A stretch of DNA of 64,000 bases. It comes from Microvirga roseola. GTDB taxonomy: Bacteria; Pseudomonadota; Alphaproteobacteria; Rhizobiales; Beijerinckiaceae. The stretch lies in NCBI RefSeq assembly GCF_020866965.1, contig NZ_JAJATX010000010.1:51418-115417 (forward strand). The letters are read 5' to 3'. Each line of letters begins with the position of its first letter. Position 1 is the first letter of the stretch. Below the pieces are notes generated by a model. It saw nothing but the letters and a program-made list of their open reading frames with translations. It was not told the origin of the DNA and ran no database searches. The position numbers and the translations under genes are program-made. Positions 1 through 7,818 of the stretch are shown piece after piece.

Positions 1-158
1 CGAGGGAGAACACTGTTCAATAGGACGACGCGGTTCAGGTCGAATGACTCGGACAAGGGCAGCAGGCGCAGGACATGGTAGCCGCACAAAGCCACTGCCG
101 TTGCCGCCGCCAGGATCCAGACTGTCCGCGAGCGCGTGAACGCAGGCACTGCCGTCAT
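1..158 (-). CDS. fhuB: Ferric-siderophore ABC transporter permease, N-terminal part (cut by window edge)
   Basis: This is the first 52 codons of a minus-strand gene that runs off the left edge. Its ATG (158-156) overlaps the TGA of the binding-protein gene (157-155) in an ATGA arrangement, so the two are translationally coupled. The visible part has a hydrophobic segment of about 15 residues near residue 14 and reaches a segment ending LLNSVLP, which resembles the conserved start of FecCD/BtuC-type permeases just before the LPR motif. Those permeases form the membrane channel for ferric siderophores. The family call rests on this short stretch plus the position after fhuD; FhuB proteins are usually double-length permeases, which cannot be checked here. 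Confidence 0.7.
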   Translation of the reverse strand, partial: MTAVPAFTRSRTVWILAAATAVALCGYHVLRLLPLSESFDLNRVVLLNSVLP

Positions 159-1060
159 GCCGGCTCACTTCCGGCTGCCAGAAGCGCATTCGTCAGAAGG
201 CGCGCGAAGCGCCGTGCGGAGGGGAGCGCCCCAAAGGGGTTGATGGGATCGAGCATCACCACGCGACCTGCACGGACGGCCGGAATGGCATTCCAGATCG
301 GGCTATCCGCGAGTGTTCGTTCGGCATCCGGCGGAGTGGAAGATATGATGACGATGGTAGCTTCGGGAACTTGGGCGAGAGCCTCGAGCGGAATGGGAGC
401 TGCCGCCCCGTAGCTGGTCGGGCGCGGCCAGGCATTCTCGAAACCGATCCGCTGCAGGACGTCACCGAACATGCTGTCGGGGCCAAATACCCTGAAATGC
501 CGCGCATCGCCGAGATTGATGAGAAAGACGGGCCGGCGCGTCCACGCTGCCAATTGCTGCCTTGCCCGTTCGATCTCGCGGTAGGTCGCGGCCACATAAT
601 CCTGCGCCTCTCGCGGGCGTCCGAGCCGCTCGCCCAGGAGGTTCGTGACCTGCTCGGCGGGCGCGAAGGGCGGGCGGCCAGGCTCGTAGATGGAATAGGA
701 GGCAACCGGCGCGATGCGGCTGAGACTGCCCTCCGCCCAGGCGAACCAGGGCGAACTGACGATCAGATCGGGCCGCGAGAGAAGGAGCATTTCGTAGTTC
801 GGCGAGCCGCGAAGCCCGAGGTCGGCGACCTGCGGAGGGACCGGCGGTTCGACGGCGATCTTCCTGAACTGGACTAGCTCCGTCGCTGCAACGGGTGCCG
901 CCCCGATCGCCAGCAGGGTCTCGAGCAGCGCCCAGTCGACGACGGCGATGCGCGCATGCGGGTCGGCGCGAGCCATGCGGATGAACGGCATTCCGAGCGC
1001 CGCGACGAGCAGCGTTCGACGGCTCCAAGCCCTTGCATTTTCGGTGATATAGGACCGCAT
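155..1060 (-). CDS. fhuD: Periplasmic ferric-siderophore (hydroxamate-type) binding protein
   Basis: A 301-residue binding protein of the FhuD/FecB/TroA-like class that hands a ferric siderophore to the inner-membrane permease. The ATG at 1060 was chosen because it has a GGAAAG ribosome site just upstream and starts a twin-arginine-like signal (SRRTLLVA) followed by a hydrophobic stretch and an Ala-rich cleavage region; a longer frame to 1159 has no such signal. After the signal, the chain shows the usual family pattern of an early beta strand (IAVVDWALLETLLAIGAAPVA), then an EMLLLSRPDLIV-type strand and a C-terminal VVMLDP segment. It overlaps the permease gene downstream by four bases and is divergent from the TonB-dependent receptor and fhuC, which completes a Fhu-type uptake route. 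The exact siderophore is not readable. Confidence 0.85.
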   Translation of the reverse strand: MRSYITENARAWSRRTLLVAALGMPFIRMARADPHARIAVVDWALLETLLAIGAAPVAATELVQFRKIAVEPPVPPQVADLGLRGSPNYEMLLLSRPDLIVSSPWFAWAEGSLSRIAPVASYSIYEPGRPPFAPAEQVTNLLGERLGRPREAQDYVAATYREIERARQQLAAWTRRPVFLINLGDARHFRVFGPDSMFGDVLQRIGFENAWPRPTSYGAAAPIPLEALAQVPEATIVIISSTPPDAERTLADSPIWNAIPAVRAGRVVMLDPINPFGALPSARRFARLLTNALLAAGSEPA

Positions 1061-1286
1061 TCGCTTTCCGGCTCGCTGATTTTCACAATCCGCAGAACGG
1101 TCAATATTTGTTTTATATACACGAATACTTATAAGAAGCGCGTCTATTCGGTGCGCCAAGTGGTTTCCATCTCAGGTCAGAGAGGAGTCTTGTCCGCAGG
1201 GCGGCTGCAGGTTCTATCCCGCGTGATGGACCGCAAACCTCGATCCGTCAAGCGGATTGCACAGGAAAATTCTTATATTGTATTAG

Positions 1287-1303
1287 GTTAGAAGATTTCA
1301 AAA
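1287..1303. promoter_or_regulatory. Candidate iron control element (Irr-binding ICE motif)
   Basis: The sequence GTTAGAAGATTTCAAAA matches the published rhizobial ICE consensus TTTAGAA-N3-TTCTAAA at 12 of 14 defined positions and keeps its dyad symmetry and spacing. Irr is the haem-responsive iron regulator of Hyphomicrobiales. The site lies between two divergent iron-uptake operons, which fits, but binding is inferred and the distance to the receptor start is over 300 bases. Confidence 0.45.
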
Positions 1304-1428
1304 GAAGCATGTGGAGGAGCGCGCTCGATCTGGCCGGGCTTGGTTTGGGAATCCTGATTGTTGTCAGCCACCGGGTGCAGCCGGACGATCAAATAACGGG
1401 GTACTGAAGCAAAAAGGGGTTGTGAGCC

Positions 1429-1447
1429 GTTTATATGAATTATAAAC
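1429..1447. promoter_or_regulatory. Inverted repeat upstream of the TonB-dependent receptor (possible operator)
   Basis: A perfect 7-bp inverted repeat with a 5-base spacer (GTTTATA-N5-TATAAAC), in AT-rich DNA 175 bases before the receptor start. It could be a second metal-regulator site (Fur, Mur or RirA-like) or part of a promoter. It does not clearly fit a consensus I can name. Confidence 0.35.
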
Positions 1448-1621
1448 AGCAAGGTTCCTCTATTCTGAGCGATAATGTGGCGTAGTTTGTAGTAATTAAA
1501 AAATATAGTGCTTGCATGATTTTAAGCGAGTCCATAGTCAGGGCCGCGAACAGCGATCTGCTGACGTGAATGCGCACGAGCCCGTCGGGGCCATGTCCGC
1601 GCGAAGAGTCTAGGGGCTACA

Positions 1622-3802
1622 ATGAACCGTCGTTTTCTCCTGAGCGTGGGTGTGAGTTTCGCATCCCTTGTCGTCATGGCCGCATCCAGCAAGCCTTCCT
1701 TTGCGCAGGCCGTGTCGGATTCCGGCGCCATTGCTCTTGAAACGATCACCATTGAAGGGCAGGGCGGGACGGCGACAGGGCCGGTGAACGGTTACGTTCC
1801 CAGCCGCACGACAACCGGCGCGAAGACCGGCACGCCGATTGAGGAGATTCCGCAGTCGATCTCGGTGATCGGCCGCGAGCAGATCGAGGATCGCCAGGCT
1901 CAGAAGGTCGACGAGGCGCTCCGCTACACGGCAGGCGTCTACGCGCAGCCCTTCGGTTTCGATTCCGATACGGACTGGTTCTACATCCGCGGCTTCGATG
2001 CCGGGCAGACGGGCGTTTTCCTGAATGGCCTGCCGCTCTACCAATACGGCTTCGGCGGATTCTACATCGATCTCTTCCTCCTCGAGCGCATCGAGGTACT
2101 CAAGGGTCCGAGTTCGGCCCTGTACGGCGGTAGCTCGCCCGGCGGTCTGGTGAATCTCGTGAGCAAGCGTCCGGCTACCGAGAGCCTCCGCTACGTCGAG
2201 ACGGGCATCAACAGCTGGGGCAACGGCTATGGCGCATTCGATCTCGGCGGAGCGCTCGACAGCAGCAAGATCTGGTCCTACCGCCTGACCGGAAAGATCT
2301 CCGGCGGCGGATGGGAGACCGAGAAGGCCAAGGATTTCCGCGGCGTCATCGCGCCTGCGCTGACGTTCCGCCCCAATGCCGACACGGAGCTGACCGTGCT
2401 CGGGTCGTATCAGCGTCTCGATCTCTCCCACACGGGAGGATTCCTGCCTTACGTCGGTACGGTCGTTCCCGCGCAATTCGGGTACATCCCGCGCCGGTTC
2501 TACTACAACGAGCCTGGTGTCGATCTCTACGTTCGCGATCAGGCCATGATCGGGTACGAGTTCGAGCATCGCTTCAATGACGTCTGGACGGTCCGGCAGA
2601 ACCTTCGCTACGCCCATACGGATTCGAAGGAGCGCGGGCCTTACCCCTACGGATATCTCGATCCGGCCACCGGATTCCCTGGCCCGAACCCTGTGGGCCC
2701 CGACTTCCTGCTCTACCGCATCGGCTTCGATCACCATACGGTGGTGGATACGTTCTCGGTCGACAATCAGGCCGAGGCAAAGTTCGATACCGGTCCGCTC
2801 AGGCACACGCTGCTCTTCGGGCTGGACTACAAGTACTACAATATCGACCACGTCCAGGCCTCCGTCGGCGGAACGCCGCTGAGCCCGGTCAACCCGATCT
2901 ACGGCGTGCCGCAGGGGCCGACGGTTCCCTATCTCGACCAAGACCTCATCATGAACCAGGTCGGGTTCTATGCGCAGGACCAGATCAGGCTCGGCGGCTG
3001 GATCGCGAGCCTGAGCGGGCGCTACGATCACGTCACGGCGGAGAGCACCGATAAAGCGGGATCCGCCAATTTCGAGGAGGAGGCGGGCGAGTTCAGCGGA
3101 CGCCTTGGCCTCGGCTACGAGTTCGAGAACGGATTGACGCCCTATGTCGCGGTCTCCCGCTCGTTCGATCCCGTCATCGGCTCGGACTTCTACGGCAAGC
3201 CCTTCGAGCCCGAGATCGCGCGGCAATATGAAGTCGGCATCAAGTACAAGCCGACCTTCTTCGATGGTCTGATCACGGCGTCCCTGTTCGATCTCACCCG
3301 TGAGAACACGCTCACGGCCGATCCCGTCAATTCGTTCTTCGAGGTTCAGCTAGGCGAGGTTCGTTCCCGCGGCTTCGAGGTCGAGGCGCTGGCGAACATT
3401 GCCGATGGCCTGAAGGCGATTGCCACATTCACCGCCTATGACATCGAGATCACCCGTGACACCAACGCCGCGCTGATCGGCAACCGCCCGAACGTGGTGC
3501 CGGAGATCCTGGCGTCGGGCTGGCTCGACTACACGGTCCAGGAAGGTCCTCTCAAAGGTCTCGGGTTCGGTGCCGGCGTGCGTTATGCAGGTTTCTCCTA
3601 CGCGGATAACGAGAACACCCTGAAGGTGCCGTCGGCGACCGTGGTCGATGCCGCGATCCGGTATGCCTGGGACGATTTCGAGGTTGCCCTGAACGTGAAC
3701 AACGTCTTCGACAACCGGTACGTGGCCTCCTGCCAGACGCAGTACACCTGCAACTATGGTGCAGGGCGGGTCGCGACCCTGAAGGCAAGCTACAAGTGGT
3801 AA
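1622..3802 (+). CDS. TonB-dependent siderophore receptor (outer membrane, FhuA/FegA class)
   Basis: A 726-residue outer-membrane receptor that brings ferric siderophore into the periplasm using TonB energy. The start at 1622 follows an AGGGG site and gives a Sec signal peptide ending near Ala30. A TonB-box-like stretch (ALETITIEG, about residues 38-46) precedes a plug domain (about 50-165) with typical motifs: IPQSISVIGREQIED, YIRGFDA and LKGPSSALYGGSSPGGLVN. The rest is beta-barrel, and the chain ends in YKW, an aromatic C-terminus as expected for barrel assembly. The plug resembles hydroxamate (ferrichrome-type) receptors, which agrees with the fhuD and fhuC neighbours. Its stop codon overlaps the first plausible ATG of fhuC by one base. 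Confidence 0.93.
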   Translation: MNRRFLLSVGVSFASLVVMAASSKPSFAQAVSDSGAIALETITIEGQGGTATGPVNGYVPSRTTTGAKTGTPIEEIPQSISVIGREQIEDRQAQKVDEALRYTAGVYAQPFGFDSDTDWFYIRGFDAGQTGVFLNGLPLYQYGFGGFYIDLFLLERIEVLKGPSSALYGGSSPGGLVNLVSKRPATESLRYVETGINSWGNGYGAFDLGGALDSSKIWSYRLTGKISGGGWETEKAKDFRGVIAPALTFRPNADTELTVLGSYQRLDLSHTGGFLPYVGTVVPAQFGYIPRRFYYNEPGVDLYVRDQAMIGYEFEHRFNDVWTVRQNLRYAHTDSKERGPYPYGYLDPATGFPGPNPVGPDFLLYRIGFDHHTVVDTFSVDNQAEAKFDTGPLRHTLLFGLDYKYYNIDHVQASVGGTPLSPVNPIYGVPQGPTVPYLDQDLIMNQVGFYAQDQIRLGGWIASLSGRYDHVTAESTDKAGSANFEEEAGEFSGRLGLGYEFENGLTPYVAVSRSFDPVIGSDFYGKPFEPEIARQYEVGIKYKPTFFDGLITASLFDLTRENTLTADPVNSFFEVQLGEVRSRGFEVEALANIADGLKAIATFTAYDIEITRDTNAALIGNRPNVVPEILASGWLDYTVQEGPLKGLGFGAGVRYAGFSYADNENTLKVPSATVVDAAIRYAWDDFEVALNVNNVFDNRYVASCQTQYTCNYGAGRVATLKASYKW

Positions 3803-4662
3803 TGCGCGGGGCGCCGTCTCAGGGCGGCGCCATCACATCCCCGTCCATGTCGACTGCATTCTGTCCCGATCCGATCGCTGATGCCGGAGATCCCCTGTTC
3901 GCGCTGAACGAGGTGAGTTTCTCCATTCCGGGACGCATGCTTCTCCAGCCCCTCACGCTGACCCTTCCCGGGCGGCGCGTGATCGGGCTGATCGGTCACA
4001 ACGGATCGGGCAAGTCCACCCTGATCAAGCTTCTGGCCCGTCAGCAGCCCGCATCGGGCGGCGTCATATCCTTCGAGGGGAGGGTGCTCTCCGAGTGGGG
4101 CGACCGGCCTTTTGCCCGAAAAGTAGCCTATCTGCCGCAGCAGACGCCACTGGGCTCCGGCATGCTCGTCAGGGAACTCGTCGCGCTCGGCCGCTATCCT
4201 TGGCACGGGCTGCTCGGCCGCTTCGGTCCCGAAGACCGCAGGAAGGTGGCCGAGGCCATGGCGCTGACGGATGTCGAGCCGTTCGCCGAGCGCTTGGTCG
4301 ACACCCTGTCCGGGGGCGAGCGGCAGAGGGTCTGGCTGGCGATGCTGGTGGCGCAGGATGCCAAGTGCCTCCTGCTCGACGAGCCGATCTCCGCTCTGGA
4401 CGTTGCCCATCAGGTCGAGGTGCTGGCCCTTGTGAAGCGACTGGCGCAGGAGCGCGGCCTGGGGGCTGTCGTGGTGCTGCACGACGTCAACATGGCGGCA
4501 CGCTTTTGCGACGAGATCCTCGCCCTGAAAGGCGGGAGTCTGATTGCGCACCGTGATCCCAGAGACATCATGACCCCGGACTGTCTCCAGTCGATCTATG
4601 GCATCCCCATGGATGTCATCGCCCATCCGGTCACCGGAAACCCGATCAGCTTCGTCCGCTGA
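3802..4662 (+). CDS. fhuC: Ferric-siderophore ABC transporter ATP-binding protein
   Basis: The cytoplasmic ATPase for the Fhu-type importer. It has Walker A (GHNGSGKST, about residues 65-73), a Q-loop in LPQQ, the ABC signature LSGGERQR, Walker B (CLLLDEPISALD) and the switch histidine in VLHDVN, all in the order of FecE/FhuC ATPases. I placed the start at the ATG that overlaps the receptor's TAA (TAATG); a GTG at 3796 and an ATG at 3847 are alternatives, and the first 15-25 residues look non-conserved. The transporter is split between two divergent operons: receptor and ATPase here, binding protein and permease to the left. Confidence 0.9.
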   Translation: MRGAPSQGGAITSPSMSTAFCPDPIADAGDPLFALNEVSFSIPGRMLLQPLTLTLPGRRVIGLIGHNGSGKSTLIKLLARQQPASGGVISFEGRVLSEWGDRPFARKVAYLPQQTPLGSGMLVRELVALGRYPWHGLLGRFGPEDRRKVAEAMALTDVEPFAERLVDTLSGGERQRVWLAMLVAQDAKCLLLDEPISALDVAHQVEVLALVKRLAQERGLGAVVVLHDVNMAARFCDEILALKGGSLIAHRDPRDIMTPDCLQSIYGIPMDVIAHPVTGNPISFVR

Positions 4663-4678
4663 GCGGCCCTAGTCCCTT

Positions 4679-4691
4679 AGGGCGACGCCCT
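4679..4691 (+). terminator. Weak hairpin after fhuC
   Basis: A 5-bp GC-rich stem with a 3-base loop (AGGGC-GAC-GCCCT) followed by TTT lies 17 bases after the fhuC stop. It is short for an intrinsic terminator, so the call is tentative. Confidence 0.3.
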
Positions 4692-4803
4692 TTTGGCCTC
4701 GTATTTGGGCTTTCGCCGATTTTCTGGGCGTTCCGCAGGCAATTTCACCTTTTGGGATCCTCTCGCCGATTCTCCGGCAGAGGCAGGGTGTTTTCTCCGA
4801 TCT

Positions 4804-4820
4804 TGGCATGGTCCTTGCAT
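4804..4820 (+). promoter_or_regulatory. Sigma-54 (RpoN) promoter of the urt-ure operon
   Basis: TTGGCATG-N4-TTGCAT matches the sigma-54 consensus TGGCACG-N4-TTGCA, with invariant GG (4805-4806) and GC (4817-4818) exactly 12 bases apart. It sits 48 bases upstream of the urtA start. Sigma-54 promoters need an enhancer-binding activator; for urea uptake in proteobacteria this is normally NtrC under nitrogen limitation. I did not find a convincing NtrC site in the 140 bases upstream, so the activator is inferred. Confidence 0.75.
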
Positions 4821-4867
4821 GGAGCTTCCGTGCTGCACCTGAAACAGGGCAGGCAAGGGAGAGACCT

Positions 4868-6157
4868 ATGTCGATATTCAATATCTCGCGGCGAAACCTG
4901 ATGGCGCTGAGTGCGGCAGCGCTGGTTTCCAGCGCCCTGGCCGGGACTGCGACGGCTCAGGAGACGATCAAGGTTGGAGTTCTGCACTCCTTGTCCGGCA
5001 CGATGGCGATCAGCGAGACGACGCTGAAGGACGTCATGCTGATGCTCATCGAGGAGCAGAATAAGAAGGGCGGGCTGCTGGGCAAGAAGCTCGAAGCCGT
5101 CGTGGTCGATCCGGCCTCCGACTGGCCGCTCTTCGCCGAAAAGGCCCGCCAGCTCATCAGTCAGGACAAGGTCGCGGCCGTGTTCGGCTGCTGGACCTCC
5201 GTGTCGCGCAAATCCGTGCTGCCGGTCTTCAAGGAACTCAACAGCATCCTGTTCTATCCCGTCCAGTACGAGGGCGAGGAGAGCGAGCGGAACGTGTTCT
5301 ACACGGGCGCCGCGCCGAACCAGCAGGCGATCCCGGCGGTCGACTATCTTGCCGAGGAAGAGGGCGTGGAGCGCTGGGTGCTCGCCGGAACGGACTATGT
5401 CTATCCGCGCACGACTAACAAGATTCTCGAGGCCTACCTGAAGTCCAAGGGCGTGAAGCCCGAGAACATCATGATCAGCTACACGCCTTTCGGCCATTCC
5501 GACTGGCAGACCATCGTGGCCGACATCAAGAAGTTCGGCTCCGCGGGCAAGAAGACGGCGGTCGTCTCCACGATCAACGGCGACGCCAATGTGCCGTTCT
5601 ATAAGGAGCTCGCCAACCAGGGCGTGAAGGCGACGGATATTCCCGTGGTCGCCTTCTCGGTGGGCGAGGAAGAACTCGCCGGCATCGACACCAAGCCGCT
5701 CGTCGGCCACCTTGCCGCCTGGAACTACTTCCAGTCGGTCGATACGCCGGAGAACAGGGAATTCATCGCGAAGTGGAAGACCTTCACCAAGAACGACAAA
5801 CGCGTCACCAACGACCCGATGGAGGCGCACGTCGTCGGCTTCAACATGTGGGTGAAGGCGGTCGAAAAGGCCGGAACGACCGATCCCGACAAGGTCATCG
5901 ACGCCATCGTCGGCGTTCAGGTTCCGAACCTCACCGGCGGCGTCTCGGAAATGCTGCCGAACCACCACATCACGAAGCCGGTCCTCATCGGCGAGATCAA
6001 GGAGGACGGCCAGTTCGACACCGTCTGGCAGACCGACGGCCTCGTTCCGGGCGATGCCTGGTCGAAGCACCTCGAGGGCTCCAAGGACCTGATCGCCGAC
6101 TGGAAGACCCTGAAATGCGGCAACTACAACACCGTCACCAAGAAGTGCGGCGCGTGA
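4868..6157 (+). CDS. urtA: Urea ABC transporter substrate-binding protein
   Basis: Periplasmic urea receptor of the branched-chain amino-acid/amide (HAAT, peripla_BP) type, 429 residues. The ATG at 4868 follows an AGGGAGA site and opens a twin-arginine-like signal (SRRNLMAL) ending near TATAQ. The mature start (TIKVGVLHSLSGTMA) and the motif FYPVQYEGEESERNVFYTGAAPNQQ are typical of UrtA. Assignment is supported by the following permease and ATPase pairs and then urease. A hairpin after the gene could raise its expression over the permease genes. Confidence 0.95.
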   Translation: MSIFNISRRNLMALSAAALVSSALAGTATAQETIKVGVLHSLSGTMAISETTLKDVMLMLIEEQNKKGGLLGKKLEAVVVDPASDWPLFAEKARQLISQDKVAAVFGCWTSVSRKSVLPVFKELNSILFYPVQYEGEESERNVFYTGAAPNQQAIPAVDYLAEEEGVERWVLAGTDYVYPRTTNKILEAYLKSKGVKPENIMISYTPFGHSDWQTIVADIKKFGSAGKKTAVVSTINGDANVPFYKELANQGVKATDIPVVAFSVGEEELAGIDTKPLVGHLAAWNYFQSVDTPENREFIAKWKTFTKNDKRVTNDPMEAHVVGFNMWVKAVEKAGTTDPDKVIDAIVGVQVPNLTGGVSEMLPNHHITKPVLIGEIKEDGQFDTVWQTDGLVPGDAWSKHLEGSKDLIADWKTLKCGNYNTVTKKCGA

Positions 6158-6172
6158 CCTGGTGCTGAAGAC

Positions 6173-6211
6173 GAGGGTGGCCATGGGGCCGCCCTCTCGA
6201 TCCTCCTTTTT
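6173..6211 (+). terminator. Attenuator-like hairpin between urtA and urtB
   Basis: Arms 6173-6182 and 6187-6196 (GAGGGTGGCC / GGCCGCCCTC) pair over nine of ten positions around an ATGG loop, and a T-run follows at 6207-6211. The gap between stem and T-run makes it a poor full terminator, which suits partial read-through and 3'-end protection of the urtA message. Confidence 0.5.
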
Positions 6212-6225
6212 CAAAGCGTGATTGA

Positions 6226-7818
6226 ATGTTCTGCTTGCGCCATCTCCTGCGAGCCGTCGTCCTTCTGGTCGGTTTCACAGCCACCGCTGTCGCGGGACCT
6301 TATGAGGACGCGCTGCCGAAATTCTCCGCAGGCAGCTATTCCGAAACGGACGAAGCCATCGGCGCTGTGGCGTCAAGCGGCCACCCCATGGCTCAGGCCG
6401 TCATCGAAGCCCTGCAGGACGGAAGGCTCCTGGCCGGCAATGGACAAGTCTTCATTCGCGATCCGTCGGGTGGTCTCGTCAATGCCGCCACGGGCCAGGC
6501 CTTTGGGGCGGCTCCCGCAGACCTGAAACCGGTTCGCGTCAACAATCGCGTGCGCCGCGCCATCGAGGCTGCCCTCGGCGGGCTGACGCTGCTCAGCCCG
6601 AATGCGGGAACGCGCATGGAGGCGGCCCGCGCCGTCTTCCGCTCTCGCGATGAGGCGGCTCTGCCCAATCTCGATAAGGCCGTTGGACAGGAAGGCGATG
6701 CGGGCGTGAAGCAGGCCCTGCAGGAAGCCCGCGCCGCGATCCTGCTGACCAAGGCCGATGCTTCTGCGGAGGACCGGCTTTCGGCGGTCTCAACCCTTCG
6801 GGCGCGCGGCGATCAGGACGCCCTGGCGCTCCTGTCCAACCTGTCTGCCGACAGCCCGCCGGCGCTGGTGGCCGCCGCCCAGCAGGCGGCCGACGCTGTC
6901 CGCTCGCGCCTGGAGTTCTGGAGCGCCGTCCAGAACGTCTGGTACGGCATTTCGCTCGGATCCGTGCTGCTGCTCGCGGCCATTGGCCTTGCCATCACCT
7001 TTGGCACCATGGGCGTCATCAACATGGCCCATGGCGAGATGGTGATGCTGGGGGCGTACACCACCTTCGTGGTGCAGGAACTCATTCGCACCTATTCGCC
7101 GGGCCTCTTCGGCGCATCGCTTTTCATTGCCCTTCCGCTCGCCTTCCTGGTCGCGGGCGCCGTCGGCATCCTCATCGAGCGCAGTGTCATCCGCTTCCTC
7201 TATGGCCGTCCTCTGGAGACGCTGCTTGCGACCTGGGGCCTGTCCCTCATCCTGCAGCAGGGCGTCCGCACGATCTTCGGGCCCACGAACCGGGAGGTGG
7301 GAACGCCTGCCTGGATGAGCGGCGCATGGGAGATCGGAGCCTTGAGCCTGACCTATAACCGCATCGTCATCGTGGTCTTCGCCTTTTCCGTCTTCGCAGT
7401 CCTGCTCCTGGTCCTGCGATACACCTCGCTCGGACTCTTCGTCCGCGCGGTGACTCAGAATCGGCGCATGGCAGGCTCCATGGGCATCCGCACGAGCCGC
7501 ATCGATGCGCTGGCCTTCGGCCTGGGCTCCGGCGTGGCGGGCATTGCGGGCGTCGCGCTCTCTCAGATCGACAATGTCAGCCCCAATCTCGGGCAGGGTT
7601 ACATCATCGACAGCTTCATGGTCGTCGTCTTCGGCGGGGTCGGAAACCTCTGGGGTACGCTCGTGGGCGCAATGACGCTGGGCGTCGCCAACAAGCTGCT
7701 CGAACCCTATGCCGGCGCGGTGCTGGGCAAGATCGTGCTCCTCATCGCCATCATTCTCTTCATCCAAAGACGTCCGCGCGGTCTCTTCGCGCTGAAAGGC
7801 AGAGCGGTGGAAGCATGA
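6226..7818 (+). CDS. urtB: Urea ABC transporter permease, with large periplasmic N-terminal region
   Basis: A 530-residue LivH-type permease. A signal peptide (about residues 1-24) leads into a soluble region of about 200 residues with alpha-helical, Ala-rich repeats, followed by the membrane part starting near residue 235 (VWYGISLGSVLLLAAIGLAITFGTMG). This N-terminal extension is known in proteobacterial UrtB proteins and distinguishes them from LivH. The family loop near GSGVAGIAGVALSQI is present. The start lacks a clear ribosome site. Its stop overlaps the urtC start (ATGA), so the two permeases are coupled. Confidence 0.95.
   Translation: MFCLRHLLRAVVLLVGFTATAVAGPYEDALPKFSAGSYSETDEAIGAVASSGHPMAQAVIEALQDGRLLAGNGQVFIRDPSGGLVNAATGQAFGAAPADLKPVRVNNRVRRAIEAALGGLTLLSPNAGTRMEAARAVFRSRDEAALPNLDKAVGQEGDAGVKQALQEARAAILLTKADASAEDRLSAVSTLRARGDQDALALLSNLSADSPPALVAAAQQAADAVRSRLEFWSAVQNVWYGISLGSVLLLAAIGLAITFGTMGVINMAHGEMVMLGAYTTFVVQELIRTYSPGLFGASLFIALPLAFLVAGAVGILIERSVIRFLYGRPLETLLATWGLSLILQQGVRTIFGPTNREVGTPAWMSGAWEIGALSLTYNRIVIVVFAFSVFAVLLLVLRYTSLGLFVRAVTQNRRMAGSMGIRTSRIDALAFGLGSGVAGIAGVALSQIDNVSPNLGQGYIIDSFMVVVFGGVGNLWGTLVGAMTLGVANKLLEPYAGAVLGKIVLLIAIILFIQRRPRGLFALKGRAVEA

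Larger units (their letters stand above)
1061..1621. other. Divergent AT-rich control region between fhuD and the TonB-dependent receptor
   Basis: About 560 bases with no credible gene. From about 1260 to 1530 the composition is clearly more AT-rich than the flanking genes, as expected for promoters firing in both directions. It holds an Irr-type iron-control-element match (1287-1303) and a separate 7-bp inverted repeat (1429-1447), listed separately. No riboswitch fold was recognised. Confidence 0.6.

Noticed and set aside
1610..3226. Long minus-strand open frame opposite the TonB-dependent receptor
   Set aside because: It mirrors a clear receptor gene and has no family motif.
4679..4867. 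Possible NtrC enhancer sites before urtA
   Set aside because: No paired GCAC/GTGC half-sites at a suitable spacing could be seen by eye; the sigma-54 promoter is reported without them.
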